A stretch of 64,000 nucleotides of DNA from Paraspadella gotoi (lineage: Eukaryota > Chaetognatha): positions 9,139,709 to 9,203,708 of the forward strand of contig CM119267.1 of assembly GCA_051294375.1 (NCBI GenBank). The letters are read 5' to 3'. Under the pieces are notes generated by a model. The model was not told the DNA's origin, did no database searches, and was given only the letters and a program-made list of their open reading frames with translations. Position 1 is the first letter of the stretch, and each line of letters opens with the position of its first letter. Made by a program: the position numbers and the translations under genes. Shown piece after piece: positions 30,531-40,143 of the stretch.

Positions 30531-31475
30531 ATGGATCTCAATCCAACCTATGAATCTGAAAACATCTCGACAATCGGAAAAATTTTAAACGATTCAAAGT
30601 CTTCATTGGCTGAGAGATTCAGAGCTCTTTTCACTCTAAAAAACCTTGGGGGAAAACGAGCCATTGATGCCATTTCTCAAGGCTTCGACGATCCCGCTAA
30701 CGGAGAGCTACTGAAACATGAACTGGCTTATTGCTTGGGGCAAATGCAGGATCCTATCGCGATTCCAATCCTCGCACGCGTTTTAAGCGATACTTCACAG
30801 GAAGTCATGGTGCGTCACGAGGCCGGCGAAGCCCTCGGCGCCATCGGGGACCTAAGCGCCAACGAAATCCTCAGTCATCATCTGGAAGATTCCGTTGTTG
30901 AAGTCGCCGAAACCTGTCAACTCGCCATTGAACGACTCGCGTGGCTCCACTCAGAACTGCACACGGAAAGGATTTCGTCTAATCCCTACCAATCGGTGGA
31001 TCCTGCCCCGCCAAAAGCAGATGCAGCCGCAAAGTCTACCTACGAGTTGGGGGAGGTTCTCATTAACGAGTCACTCCCACTTTTCGAAAGGTATCGCGCC
31101 ATGTTCGAATTACGCAATCGGGGCGGTAAGGAAGCGGTATCCGCCCTCTGCCAAGGATTGCGATGCCCTAAAAGTGCTCTGTTTCGCCACGAAATCGCCT
31201 ATGTTTTGGGTCAGATGCAAGATCCAGAGTCTTTACCCGCCTTGAAACGTTCCCTTTTCGCCGCCGACGAAAACGACATGGTTCGACACGAGTGCGCCGA
31301 GGCCATTGGTAGTGTGGCCACGCCGATGGCTTTTGAGATCTTGAAGGAACATCTCTTCGACAAAGTCAGAGTGGTCAGAGAAAGCTGCGAAGTAGCGCTA
31401 GACATGGCCGAGTATGAAGTGGGCGGACAATTGCAGTACGCAGACACTTTGACCAAAGTAAAGTTGGCATGTTAA
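30531..31475 (+). CDS. DOHH: Deoxyhypusine hydroxylase
   Basis: This single-exon gene encodes 314 residues (human 302). DOHH is the HEAT-repeat di-iron monooxygenase that completes hypusine on translation factor eIF5A in the cytosol. Two symmetric halves of HEAT repeats are visible. The four iron-binding His-Glu pairs are present and in order: KHELAYCLGQMQDP, RHEAGEALGAIG, RHEIAYVLGQMQDP and RHECAEAIGSVA. A variable linker of about 25 residues separates the halves. The start is the ATG after the poly-A-like leader; the reading frame is open upstream, but the acceptor supports this choice. KRI1 lies 90 bp before it and NDUFS8 152 bp after. Confidence 0.96.
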   Translation: MDLNPTYESENISTIGKILNDSKSSLAERFRALFTLKNLGGKRAIDAISQGFDDPANGELLKHELAYCLGQMQDPIAIPILARVLSDTSQEVMVRHEAGEALGAIGDLSANEILSHHLEDSVVEVAETCQLAIERLAWLHSELHTERISSNPYQSVDPAPPKADAAAKSTYELGEVLINESLPLFERYRAMFELRNRGGKEAVSALCQGLRCPKSALFRHEIAYVLGQMQDPESLPALKRSLFAADENDMVRHECAEAIGSVATPMAFEILKEHLFDKVRVVRESCEVALDMAEYEVGGQLQYADTLTKVKLAC

Positions 31476-31627
31476 ATTATGTTTGCTTTGTTCATAGTTC
31501 ACATGTTAAGGAAGAAAAATAATAACAAGTATTTTAAATAATTAAGTCGAATCTAAAATTTTTTTACTAAGTTGTGCTTTCTACTATTTATTGAAAAAAA
31601 AAGGTTTTTAGATTATTTAGATCCAAG

Positions 31628-32322
31628 ATGTCAATTAAATTTTACAAATCGACCGGATTGATAAACATTTTGACGAGGCGACCGTTCTCCGCCGCCTCAA
31701 CTGTACAAGCTAAAAAATCTGGCGGTGTGTACAAACTAGTCTCGAAGCCAGAACACAAAATGGACGCGGTCTCGGATCTCGCAGCTAAAAGAATTTTTTT
31801 GCAAGAAATTTGTAAGGGTTTCGCTCTTACTTTCTCCCAAATTTTGAAAGAACCCGCCACCATCAACTACCCTTTCGAAAAGGGACCTCTCAGTCCCAGG
31901 TTTCGAGGAGAACACGCGCTGAGAAGATACCCCTCTGGAGAGGAACGATGTATCGCTTGCAAGCTTTGCGAAGCCATTTGTCCCGCTCAGGTGAGTAATT
32001 TGATAATGGATAACTTATGAAAAATATTTTTAGGACGTCGAGCGCGTTTTTACACATTTAGGCCATCACGATCGAAGCGGAAGAGCGAGAAGACGGTTCG
32101 CGCCGCACCACTCGTTACGACATCGATATGACCAAGTGCATCTACTGCGGATTTTGTCAGGAAGCTTGTCCGGTTGACGCTATTGTGGAAGGTCCAAATT
32201 TCGAATACGCTACCGAGACTCGAGAAGAATTGCTTTACAACAAAGAGAAATTACTGGACAATGGGGACAAGTGGGAAATCGAGATCGCCGCTAACCTAGA
32301 AGCCGACCATTTGTACCGATGA
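31628..32322 (+). CDS. NDUFS8: NADH dehydrogenase iron-sulphur subunit 8 (complex I, TYKY)
   Basis: Two exons, 31628-31990 and 32062-32322, encode 207 residues (human 210). This is the complex I peripheral-arm subunit that carries clusters N6a and N6b and passes electrons toward ubiquinone. The N-terminus (basic, Ser/Thr-rich, RRPFSAAS) is a mitochondrial targeting signal. Both tetranuclear cluster motifs are intact: [12 protein letters not shown], with CP in the last codons before the intron, and [16 protein letters not shown] in exon 2. The intron is 71 bp. Two acceptor-like AGs (31610-31611 and 31619-31620) precede the start. The next gene, RNGTT, starts 191 bp downstream. Confidence 0.96.
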
Positions 32323-32467
32323 GCTTTTTAACTTATTAACATAACTGAATGATTGATTTCAGTGTATTTCCCCCTTTGAATACTGTATGTACTTTGATCG
32401 AACTGTTAATAAAACGAAACCGAGCTGAGGGTTAATTTAAATAATGCGAGAGTTTTGTTTTTATTGC

Positions 32468-32469
32468 AG
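32468..32469 (+). promoter_or_regulatory. Splice acceptor upstream of RNGTT
   Basis: A strong acceptor, TTTTATTGCAG, ends 44 bp before the RNGTT start and 147 bp after the NDUFS8 stop. Confidence 0.45.
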
Positions 32470-32513
32470 TAGGCAATTAATATTTTTGTCTTGTTCATTA
32501 TCTCATTGGAGAC

Positions 32514-35500
32514 ATGTCGTTTTCGTGGAAGAGACCTTTGAACAATGAAGTTTTGACAATCCCTCCTCGGTGGCTCAAGTGTCCCCGGAAAGGCCTTCCC
32601 ATCATCAACAAATTTATACCTTTTAAAACTCCTCTTGATCAAAAGTACGATGATCAAGTTCCCGAGGAGGATCGCTTCACTCTCGACTTTCTTTTGGCAT
32701 CGTTGTCCGCAAAGAAAGTCAAGTTGGGTAAGTATAACTTGGATCGAGACTAAACTGCCTTTTTATTAAAATGAATGTGTAAATGTATTTTTTTATAAGG
32801 TCTTATTGTGGATCTTACCAACACTAAGAGATTCTATGATTCCGAAATGTTGCAAGAAAAGCAGATAAAATATGTAAAAATAAACTGCAAGGGTCGCTCG
32901 GAAACTCCGAACGAAAATCAAACGAAGGCATTCTTAGAACTGTGTTACAATTTTATCTCGCAAAACCCATTAGCGCACATTGGCGTTCATTGTACACACG
33001 GTTTTAACAGAACAGGGTTTTTGATATGCGCCTATTTGGTGGAGAAGAATGACTGGGGTGTCGACGCCGCAGTGCAGGTTGGCCGCCGTATATATATGTC
33101 GGACATAAATTCGTGTTTTATTTAATAGCTTAATGTTCTAAATGAGCAAACGTAATTTGTGATTTACGTCTTTAAAGGTTTTCGCTCAAGCGAGGCCACC
33201 CGGAATTTATAAGGAAGACTATCTCGTGGATTTGTTTTCGAGATATGGAATGGAAGGAGAATCACCGCCACCTCCGCCATTGCCTACCTGGTGCAAGGAA
33301 AGCGAGGATGACGACGACGACGACGGGGATGCTCAACAAAATGGCTCCAGTAATTTAACTCAATCCATTAAGATCGAGAATTCCCTATTTTAAATTGACT
33401 ACCTTTTATCAGACGCCAAACGACAAAGCTTTGGAACTTTAACTAAAGCTCCCGTTTTTATGGAAGGGGTTACTGGAGTTCGGCCCTTAAATCAGCTTTC
33501 ACCACATACTGAACAACTTCAAAGAATGGTATTTTATTAAATCATACAGGGGTGGGACCCTATATCGAGACAAAATCTAACGTCCTGCCCTGTCTGAACG
33601 ATTTGAGATGAAATAATAAAATGAATGGCAAAAGTTTTTTCTGTTTTTTTACTTTTATAAACAATGAAACAAAAAAAATTTTAAGCAACTTCAAGGCGTG
33701 GATGTTTTCAAAACATTTTATCGTTTTTATGCGCGCGCATTGTATTGCATATGATATAAGCCATACTTATAATATTTTTCAGTGGTCGTTTCTGAACATG
33801 AGTGTTATATCTTATCATCAATTAACCGGATTTTAAACTTTTCATCACTATCCAAATTATTTTTTATTTTTCCAAATAAAACAAAATTTTAGGAAGATTT
33901 TAACGAATTTGCTTAAGGTCCGGGATCACTCAATTCAAATTATAATTAGCCTAAAACCGAGCTCGGATTTCGAAAGGAGAGCTCCTGAAGATTCCGAAAA
34001 TGTATTCACTTTACTATTTTTTCAAAGGCGTCATCGTTTTTTTGATTTTTTTTGTACTATATAAAATAAAAGAAACCTATTTGAAGAGTTGCAGCCCAAA
34101 CGGTAAGGCGGTTTCTCATAAAATTTGGCATGAATTACTTTTAGGTCACTAACTCCAATTCTATGAAAAGATATTTTCAAAATTTGCCTTCCTTCATATA
34201 AAATTTTGATTATTTTAATCAATTTTTGGGATTAATTCCTTGATATCTTTGAAACGAAAAACATTTTTTCAAAAACGCGCTCATAGAATCTCCCCCACCT
34301 TTCCTTTCTTGCCCAAGATATTTTTTTCTTCAAGAAGAGTCCAACGGTTTGAGCTGCAACTCTTCGTTTTTAACTTCACTTCGTCAAGAAAGTTAAATTC
34401 TGTACTCATTAAACTCATTAAACATTTACATAAAGTAAAAAGTCAAATTGAAATAAATTCGATAAGTTTTTTAACTCATAAAACTCATGAAAGTATAAAA
34501 AACCGTCTGGAAAATGTGAAGAGTAGTTTGTTTTAGACTTATTAGTGATACAACCCCATGTATGTACTTGTACCAAAGGAAGAATTAAATATAAGAAGTA
34601 GAAATTGAGCTTACTGTAAAGAATCAGTTTTAAGTTAAAAATTTAGTTGTAGAAATTTAGCTTACATATAAAAAAAATATTTTTCTCTTGAAAATCTAGT
34701 TTTACCGAAGAAAAAATTTTGTTTAAATTTTTATTAACATTTTAGGTAGATTTTTAAAAGTTTTCGAATAATTTTTAATAGAAAACCTCTTACAGGATAT
34801 GAGAAAATGATTAAGATACAGTAAATTAGATTTCTACAATTTTAGGTTGAGTGATCCCTGGCCTTAAATCGTGAAATACTTTGTATTTCTTACCCTTTCT
34901 TGACACTTTTATTATGCATTCAGAAATCTTATTTGATTAACTTAATTATCTGACAATATCGTTAATAAATATTTTTATAAAAGTCAGTTTTGATAAAAAT
35001 TAAACCATAACAGTAACTTACCCACACCTTAACTGCTTACTTCAAATTTTTTAAACCAAAATGCAATGTACACTTTGCCAGAAGTATTATTATTCTATAC
35101 TTCCATAAATAAATACTTCCATAAATATTTTTAACTATTATGTCTTAGAATAAGATTAAACAATAAGTTTTCAAACAGAATATTTTACAAATATTTATTC
35201 AGATTTTAAAAATCATTAAGAGTTTTAGAGTAGTGATTTTTTAAATTTTGTCTCGATATATGGTCCCACCCCTGTACAGTCATGTCCAAAAAAAGGCACC
35301 ACTTTGTATCAATCTTTATAAATAACCCTGTATATTTGGATATTTAAAACATTTTTAAAATAAATTAATTTTATTAAAAAAAATATTAAGTATAATTTTT
35401 TTTTAAATTAAATATAAATTTATTTATTTAAATTTATATTTTTTATTTTTTTGATTGATTAAAAATAAAAAATAAAAATGGAAATTAAAAAATGTTGCAC

Positions 35501-38500
35501 TACAGTGACTTTGTTAGCCCATGTATTTTTAACATACTGCATAAGAATAGCGTCATTTATTTTTATAGTTCATATAAGATTTTTTTCAAAATTAAAAGTG
35601 GTACTAATATTATTAATAGTTATAATAAGTTTTTTTTTATTTTAATAAATGAGAAACCCACTATAAGCGAGTTATAAGCATTTAATGTAAGTGGTATGGA
35701 CCGATGAATACATACCGATTATTAAAAAGTGTTTTTATAAAGTTGTTGCGCAAGTATTCAATATATTAAGTATCTGGAGGGATAGCTGATCAATTAGATT
35801 AACCCAGATCTTTAAATAATAATTTTAGCTTTTTTAAGGTTATTGAAAAATAATATGAATGACAGGTCAATAATTCTAAAGCTTATTAATCTGCTACATG
35901 TTCACTTAACCAATTGTAATAAACTTTAAACATATAATTTTTTTAATATTTTTTTAAATAATTTTTAAAAATATTCTTATAGAATGTTTGGAATTTAAAA
36001 TTATAAAGTGGCGCCTTTTTTGGTTTTTTTACGCACATGTGTAGTTTAGTGATAAAAATACTTTTTCTAGAGAGCTAACAAAAATTTTTGGATCAGACGC
36101 AGAAAATGGTTGGATGGACTAAATCTGGGTTTCCCGGCGCTCAGCCAGTCTCCATGGACAGAAGAAATCTAGTATTTTTGACTCAAAAGCCTTTCAAAGG
36201 TGAAAAGAAACGAAAAACGAAAAACACAAGTTTACATAACGCGTTTGCATTTTATTCACGTAGTGAGTTGGAAAGCTGATGGCACTCGTTACATGATGTT
36301 AATTAAAGGAGAAAATGAAGTTTACTTTGTCGACCGCGACAATTGCGTTTTTCAAGTTGATAACTTAAAATTTCCTTACAGGTTAAACGAATATCTTCTG
36401 ACTTTTATTTAAAACGTGAGTTTACATGATATTTAATCCCTTTAGGAAAGATCTGAAGCATCATTTGTTCGATACGCTTTTAGATGGTGAAATGGTCATT
36501 GACAAACATGAGGGACAACCTATTCCTAGATACTTAATATACGACATTATTAAGTTCAGAGGTATGTAGGTATTACTGAAAAATTTACTCATAAAATTAA
36601 ATTTAGTTATATATTTAGGTAATATCAGAATCTTCAACAGAACGTAATCTTCAAAAAAAAAAAACAAAAAAAAACTATTCAGTCTCTGGCATGTCTCGCT
36701 TCGCTTCTTTTTGCCACATTTCTAGGGGCATCTGAGCATTTTGGTCTTTCTGTGAATTGCAACTTCTTCCTCCGACTGGCTTGAAAGTCGATTCAATATA
36801 TTTTGTACATTGTTTTTGGTGATGAGCAAGGTTTTTTCTTCGTTGGTACCTTTGTCCACAGGTACATTCGTATGGCTTGATCCCTCTATGAGAGAATATG
36901 TGATCTTTGAGGTTATGCTCGTCGAAAAAGCCTTTATTGCATTCCGGGCATGGATAAGGATATTCTCCCGTGTGCTGCTGCATATGCCTCTTGTAGCCTA
37001 GTTTTGATTGAAACTCTTTCCCGCAGAGAATGCAGGCGTGATTACTGCTTTTTACGTGCGAACTTACATGAACATCCATCTCGGTCCATGTTCCACGGTA
37101 GTCGCATTGTCCGCATTTAACCTGCACTTCACCAAACTTCTGAGTTTCGATGTCTTTTAAATGGTTTTTTAGATGGTAGGATATTATTTTAGGATTTACA
37201 GTCATAAAACTGCAGTAGCTGCACTGAAAAGGTTTGCTTCCAGTGTGCACAACTTTATGCAGGGCCATTCGCGACTCTCCGATGGTATAAAAACGACAAT
37301 CCTCGCATTTAGCTATAGTACCTCGTAGATGATGTAACGTGTGAGCCTTTACAATCTCTTGATCCTCAGAAACAAATTCACAAAGTTGGCATTTGTGTAT
37401 TTTCCACAAGGCCTTGTTGTGGTGGGTTCTGTGCCTTATAAATGCGTCTTCGTCTTTGCTTTCATAAGGGCAGTTAAAACATTCCCACTTAAGGCTTTTC
37501 GATGTCTTCGACTTGTAGTTCAAAACGTGTTCGTAAAATTGCTGATAGGTGGTAAGAGCCCCACATTTGTTACACTGCAAGTCGTTCTTGTCGTTGGCCA
37601 TGAAATCATTCGGTACCGGGAGATCTACCGGATTCAGGTTTCCCCCGCAGATTTGGCAGCTGCGCACTTCGTTTTTATGATGATAAGTCACGTGGGTCTT
37701 GATTCCCCCTGCAGATAATTCGACATAACCGCAGATCTTGCAGACGCAATGCTCCCGCATGATGTGTAATTTGAACGATTCGTCGTCGTCAAAACTTTCC
37801 TCGCATCTCGAGCACTTGAATTTCGACGAGACAACGTGTTCTTGCATGTGGAGGAAAAATTCCATTCGGTCGTAGCACTCGAAACGACAGAAGAAACACT
37901 TAATCCCGTTCCATTGAGACTCTGGAGCAGATTCCACGGCGAGGGCCCTTCTCTTCTCGCAATTCGACGTTGAGGGCTTTGGAAGCTGCGGTTCTACATG
38001 CATCTCCGTCGAGCTCCGGATTCGTATCGTTGCCGGGCCAGATACTCCGTCCTGCAAGGCTGGCAGAATAGGGCGAAAACGTGGTTTCGTCGGCTTCAAT
38101 ATGGTTTCGTCGAGAGAACGTCTCGTTTTGTAACTTTTGTTAGCGGTCGTCTGTGTGGGCAGGTTAACGGGTTTTGTGAATCTTGTTGGAGAAGTCTCGT
38201 CATCGTCGTCGATGCATACGACGAGCGGACCCGACTCTCTTTTATCGCCCTCTCGATCCTCCATGGCATTAGAACGCAGCAATTTGAGTTTGGCCGAATC
38301 GCTGATGGAGGAGTCTATGGTGAGGCCATCGAGACTCGGGATTTTCCTTTTTCCCGAGAAATTAACTTGAGCGTCCCCGTCTTCCGCTACGATTCTCGAC
38401 AAAGCTTTTAAAAGATTTTGCTTGGGATCATCGACGGAGGCCTCCCCGCGTCGCCGCTCGTATTGTCGAATCTCATCGCCCGACTTGACTCTTTCGATAG

Positions 38501-39942
38501 GATTAGAAGTGGCGTAAAACCGAGTACGGGGTCGGCCACGGCGAGACCTGCGTTCATCCATTGCTGGAAAAAGGGAAAAAAAATGAATTAGTACTTTTTT
38601 ATATTAATATTTTTAATATTTTAAATTTGTTTGCATTATAATTTACCTTAAAGTTCAATAGGGAAATAAAACGGAAGAGCGGAGAGTAAGGTATTTTATT
38701 CTTTGCATACGCTGTACCGGTGGCATTTTACTGATGCACGAGGATTAGTCTGAGCTTTACTGTCGTTTCTTAAACCGCCTCTCACGTTTGTCTTTTAAAC
38801 TTCCTACTCTGGAAACAAAAGGCGTTACACTTGCTAAAGCGAAACTAAACTTAACAAGTAATTGCTAATAAATAACAAATTCTTCAAGTTTATTTAATAT
38901 CGCGAAAACTTTTTCCATCAAAAATTCTGAAAAAGGGTCGACTTTAAGATTAAGGTGTTCTCCTTCAGAAATTTCCATTTTTAAGTTTTTTTAAATTTGA
39001 GAAACAAAAGACATTCAAATGTTCATTGTTTGTCTGCTCGTGGACCGGGCGTCGTTTTGATATTTCAAGCTGAAAACCATTCGACCACGAAAAAAATTTT
39101 TACTTTGAACTCTTCGTAGGTGAAGAAGTTGGAAAATGCGCCTTCGATACTCGTTTAATTTGCATCGAAAAAGAAATCGTCAACGCTCGTCACGACGCCA
39201 TGAGGGAGGGTCTTTTAGACAAAAGCAAGGAACCATTTTCCATACGGATCAAGCCTTTTTGGGACATTTCTCAGGTTCCATCTCGATGAATGACGTGAAG
39301 CCAAAAAAATCGATAATTTTTTCCAGAAATGTTTAACTTATTTCTTAGGCCAAGTCGTTGTTGGAGGGCTCTTTCTCCAAGTCCGTATCTCACGAAGTCG
39401 ACGGACTCATCTTTCAACCAGCGGGCAAGGACGACGTTTACGTCGGGGGCCGCTGCCCGGACATGCTCAAGTGGAAGCCGGCCTCTCTCAATTCCGTGGA
39501 CTTTAAACTCAATATCGTCCGGGTCCAGTTGCCCGGCTGCCTCCCCGAAAATAAAGGGCAACTCTTCGTCGGCGGCCAACAACAACCGCTTGGCGAGATA
39601 AAGATAACCAAGAGCCTTAAACAATACGACAAGAAGATCATAGAGTGCAAGTGGAACTTTGAGAAAAACGAATGGACGTTCATGAGGGAGAGGACGGACA
39701 AGAGCTTTCCCAATGGGTACAATACGGCCATGGGGGTGATTGAGAGCATCAGAAATCCCGTCACCAAGGAAATTTTATTCGACACCATCGGAAGACATCG
39801 GTATCTATTAACTAAGCTGGAATTGACTTCATTTAAAAATGAATTAAAGTGAAACTCATCGTTACCATGTTTCAGATGGCGTCCTCAACCCATGGGTCCC
39901 CCTTCTCTTCCTCCTCCGCCTCGCCCTCCGTCAAAAGCGTAG
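32514..39942 (+). CDS. RNGTT: Bifunctional mRNA capping enzyme (RNA triphosphatase and guanylyltransferase)
   Basis: Ten exons (32514-32727, 32800-33077, 33178-33349, 33413-33528, 36097-36199, 36264-36381, 36446-36561, 39120-39274, 39349-39800, 39876-39942) encode 596 residues, against 597 in human. All joins keep frame. The nuclear enzyme removes the gamma-phosphate of nascent mRNA and adds GMP. The N-terminal cysteine-phosphatase-like domain has [10 protein letters not shown]. An acidic linker (DDDDDDGD) follows. The guanylyltransferase has the GMP-linking lysine in WKADGTRYM, then [16 protein letters not shown] and VDGLIFQP. The C-terminal OB fold ([29 protein letters not shown]) is complete, with a Pro-rich tail. 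Introns 4 (2568 bp) and 7 (2558 bp) are enlarged: intron 4 by nested transposons, intron 7 by an antisense zinc-finger gene. Confidence 0.96.
33545..35276. mobile_element. Tc1/mariner-like non-autonomous element with 32-bp terminal repeats
   Basis: The ends 33545-33576 and 35245-35276 are inverted repeats with one mismatch, starting TACAGGGGTGGGACC. Counting TA as the duplicated target, the terminus CAGGGGTGGGAC is typical of Tc1/mariner-type elements. No transposase is encoded. The TTAA-flanked element copy 2 is inserted inside it, so it is the older insertion. It lies in RNGTT intron 4. Confidence 0.7.
33913..34867. mobile_element. TTAA-flanked non-autonomous DNA element, copy 2
   Basis: This 955-bp unit is nearly identical to 17998-18950 and has the same TTAA flanks and 17-bp terminal repeats. 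It sits inside the Tc1/mariner-like element at 33545-35276. The shared internal open frame (34240-34536) shows seven or more amino-acid differences for few silent ones, so it is probably not a gene. Confidence 0.75.
35275..36043. mobile_element. Second MITE in RNGTT intron 4
   Basis: A block AAAAAAAGGCACCACTTT at about 35288-35305 is the reverse complement, with small changes, of AAAGTGGCGCCTTTTTT at about 36005-36021. TA flanks both ends. The interior is AT-rich with no coding capacity. It begins directly at the end of the preceding element. Confidence 0.55.
36675..38561 (-). CDS. C2H2 zinc-finger protein nested in RNGTT intron 7
   Basis: A single-exon gene on the minus strand encodes 628 residues and lies wholly inside an RNGTT intron. 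The N-terminus has an AT-hook-like RRGRPRTR, then about 200 low-complexity residues. From about residue 218 to 600 there are roughly 11-13 C2H2-type fingers of irregular spacing, for example [57 protein letters not shown] and [19 protein letters not shown]; some depart from the canonical form. TGEYPYPC is a normal linker near the C-terminus. A nuclear DNA-binding role is inferred from family features. The orthologue is not recognised; it has a loose similarity to large animal ZNFs with scattered fingers. On the minus strand, a CCAG acceptor ends two bases before the ATG, so there is a 5'UTR intron or a trans-splice site. Confidence 0.9.
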   Translation of the reverse strand: MDERRSRRGRPRTRFYATSNPIERVKSGDEIRQYERRRGEASVDDPKQNLLKALSRIVAEDGDAQVNFSGKRKIPSLDGLTIDSSISDSAKLKLLRSNAMEDREGDKRESGPLVVCIDDDDETSPTRFTKPVNLPTQTTANKSYKTRRSLDETILKPTKPRFRPILPALQDGVSGPATIRIRSSTEMHVEPQLPKPSTSNCEKRRALAVESAPESQWNGIKCFFCRFECYDRMEFFLHMQEHVVSSKFKCSRCEESFDDDESFKLHIMREHCVCKICGYVELSAGGIKTHVTYHHKNEVRSCQICGGNLNPVDLPVPNDFMANDKNDLQCNKCGALTTYQQFYEHVLNYKSKTSKSLKWECFNCPYESKDEDAFIRHRTHHNKALWKIHKCQLCEFVSEDQEIVKAHTLHHLRGTIAKCEDCRFYTIGESRMALHKVVHTGSKPFQCSYCSFMTVNPKIISYHLKNHLKDIETQKFGEVQVKCGQCDYRGTWTEMDVHVSSHVKSSNHACILCGKEFQSKLGYKRHMQQHTGEYPYPCPECNKGFFDEHNLKDHIFSHRGIKPYECTCGQRYQRRKNLAHHQKQCTKYIESTFKPVGGRSCNSQKDQNAQMPLEMWQKEAKRDMPETE

Positions 39943-40077
39943 ACAAGAATGAATGCGACTCGGACTCCCTCACTTTCCCTGACTTTCCTGACTCAAGTGT
40001 CACAGAAAAAAACTTTGATTATTGATCTCGCAAAATTCACTGTTGGTCACAGCATCTTTGTTACGGTTTTTTTTTTT

Positions 40078-40079
40078 AG
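40078..40079 (+). promoter_or_regulatory. Splice acceptor upstream of the ZC3H3-like gene
   Basis: A run of 12 T residues then TTTAG ends 64 bp before the chosen start codon and 136 bp after the RNGTT stop. It argues that the upstream ATG at 39949 in the same frame is not the translation start. Confidence 0.45.
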
Positions 40080-40143
40080 TTACATAACTGAAACTATTTT
40101 CCTTCTATTCTTTTTTATCATGACCGAATTGTTTTTTTTTTTT

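Noticed and set aside
39949-40143. N-terminal extension of the ZC3H3-like protein from the ATG at 39949
   Set aside because: It begins seven bases after the RNGTT stop, would translate long poly-T as Phe/Leu runs, and is interrupted by a strong splice acceptor at 40078-40079.
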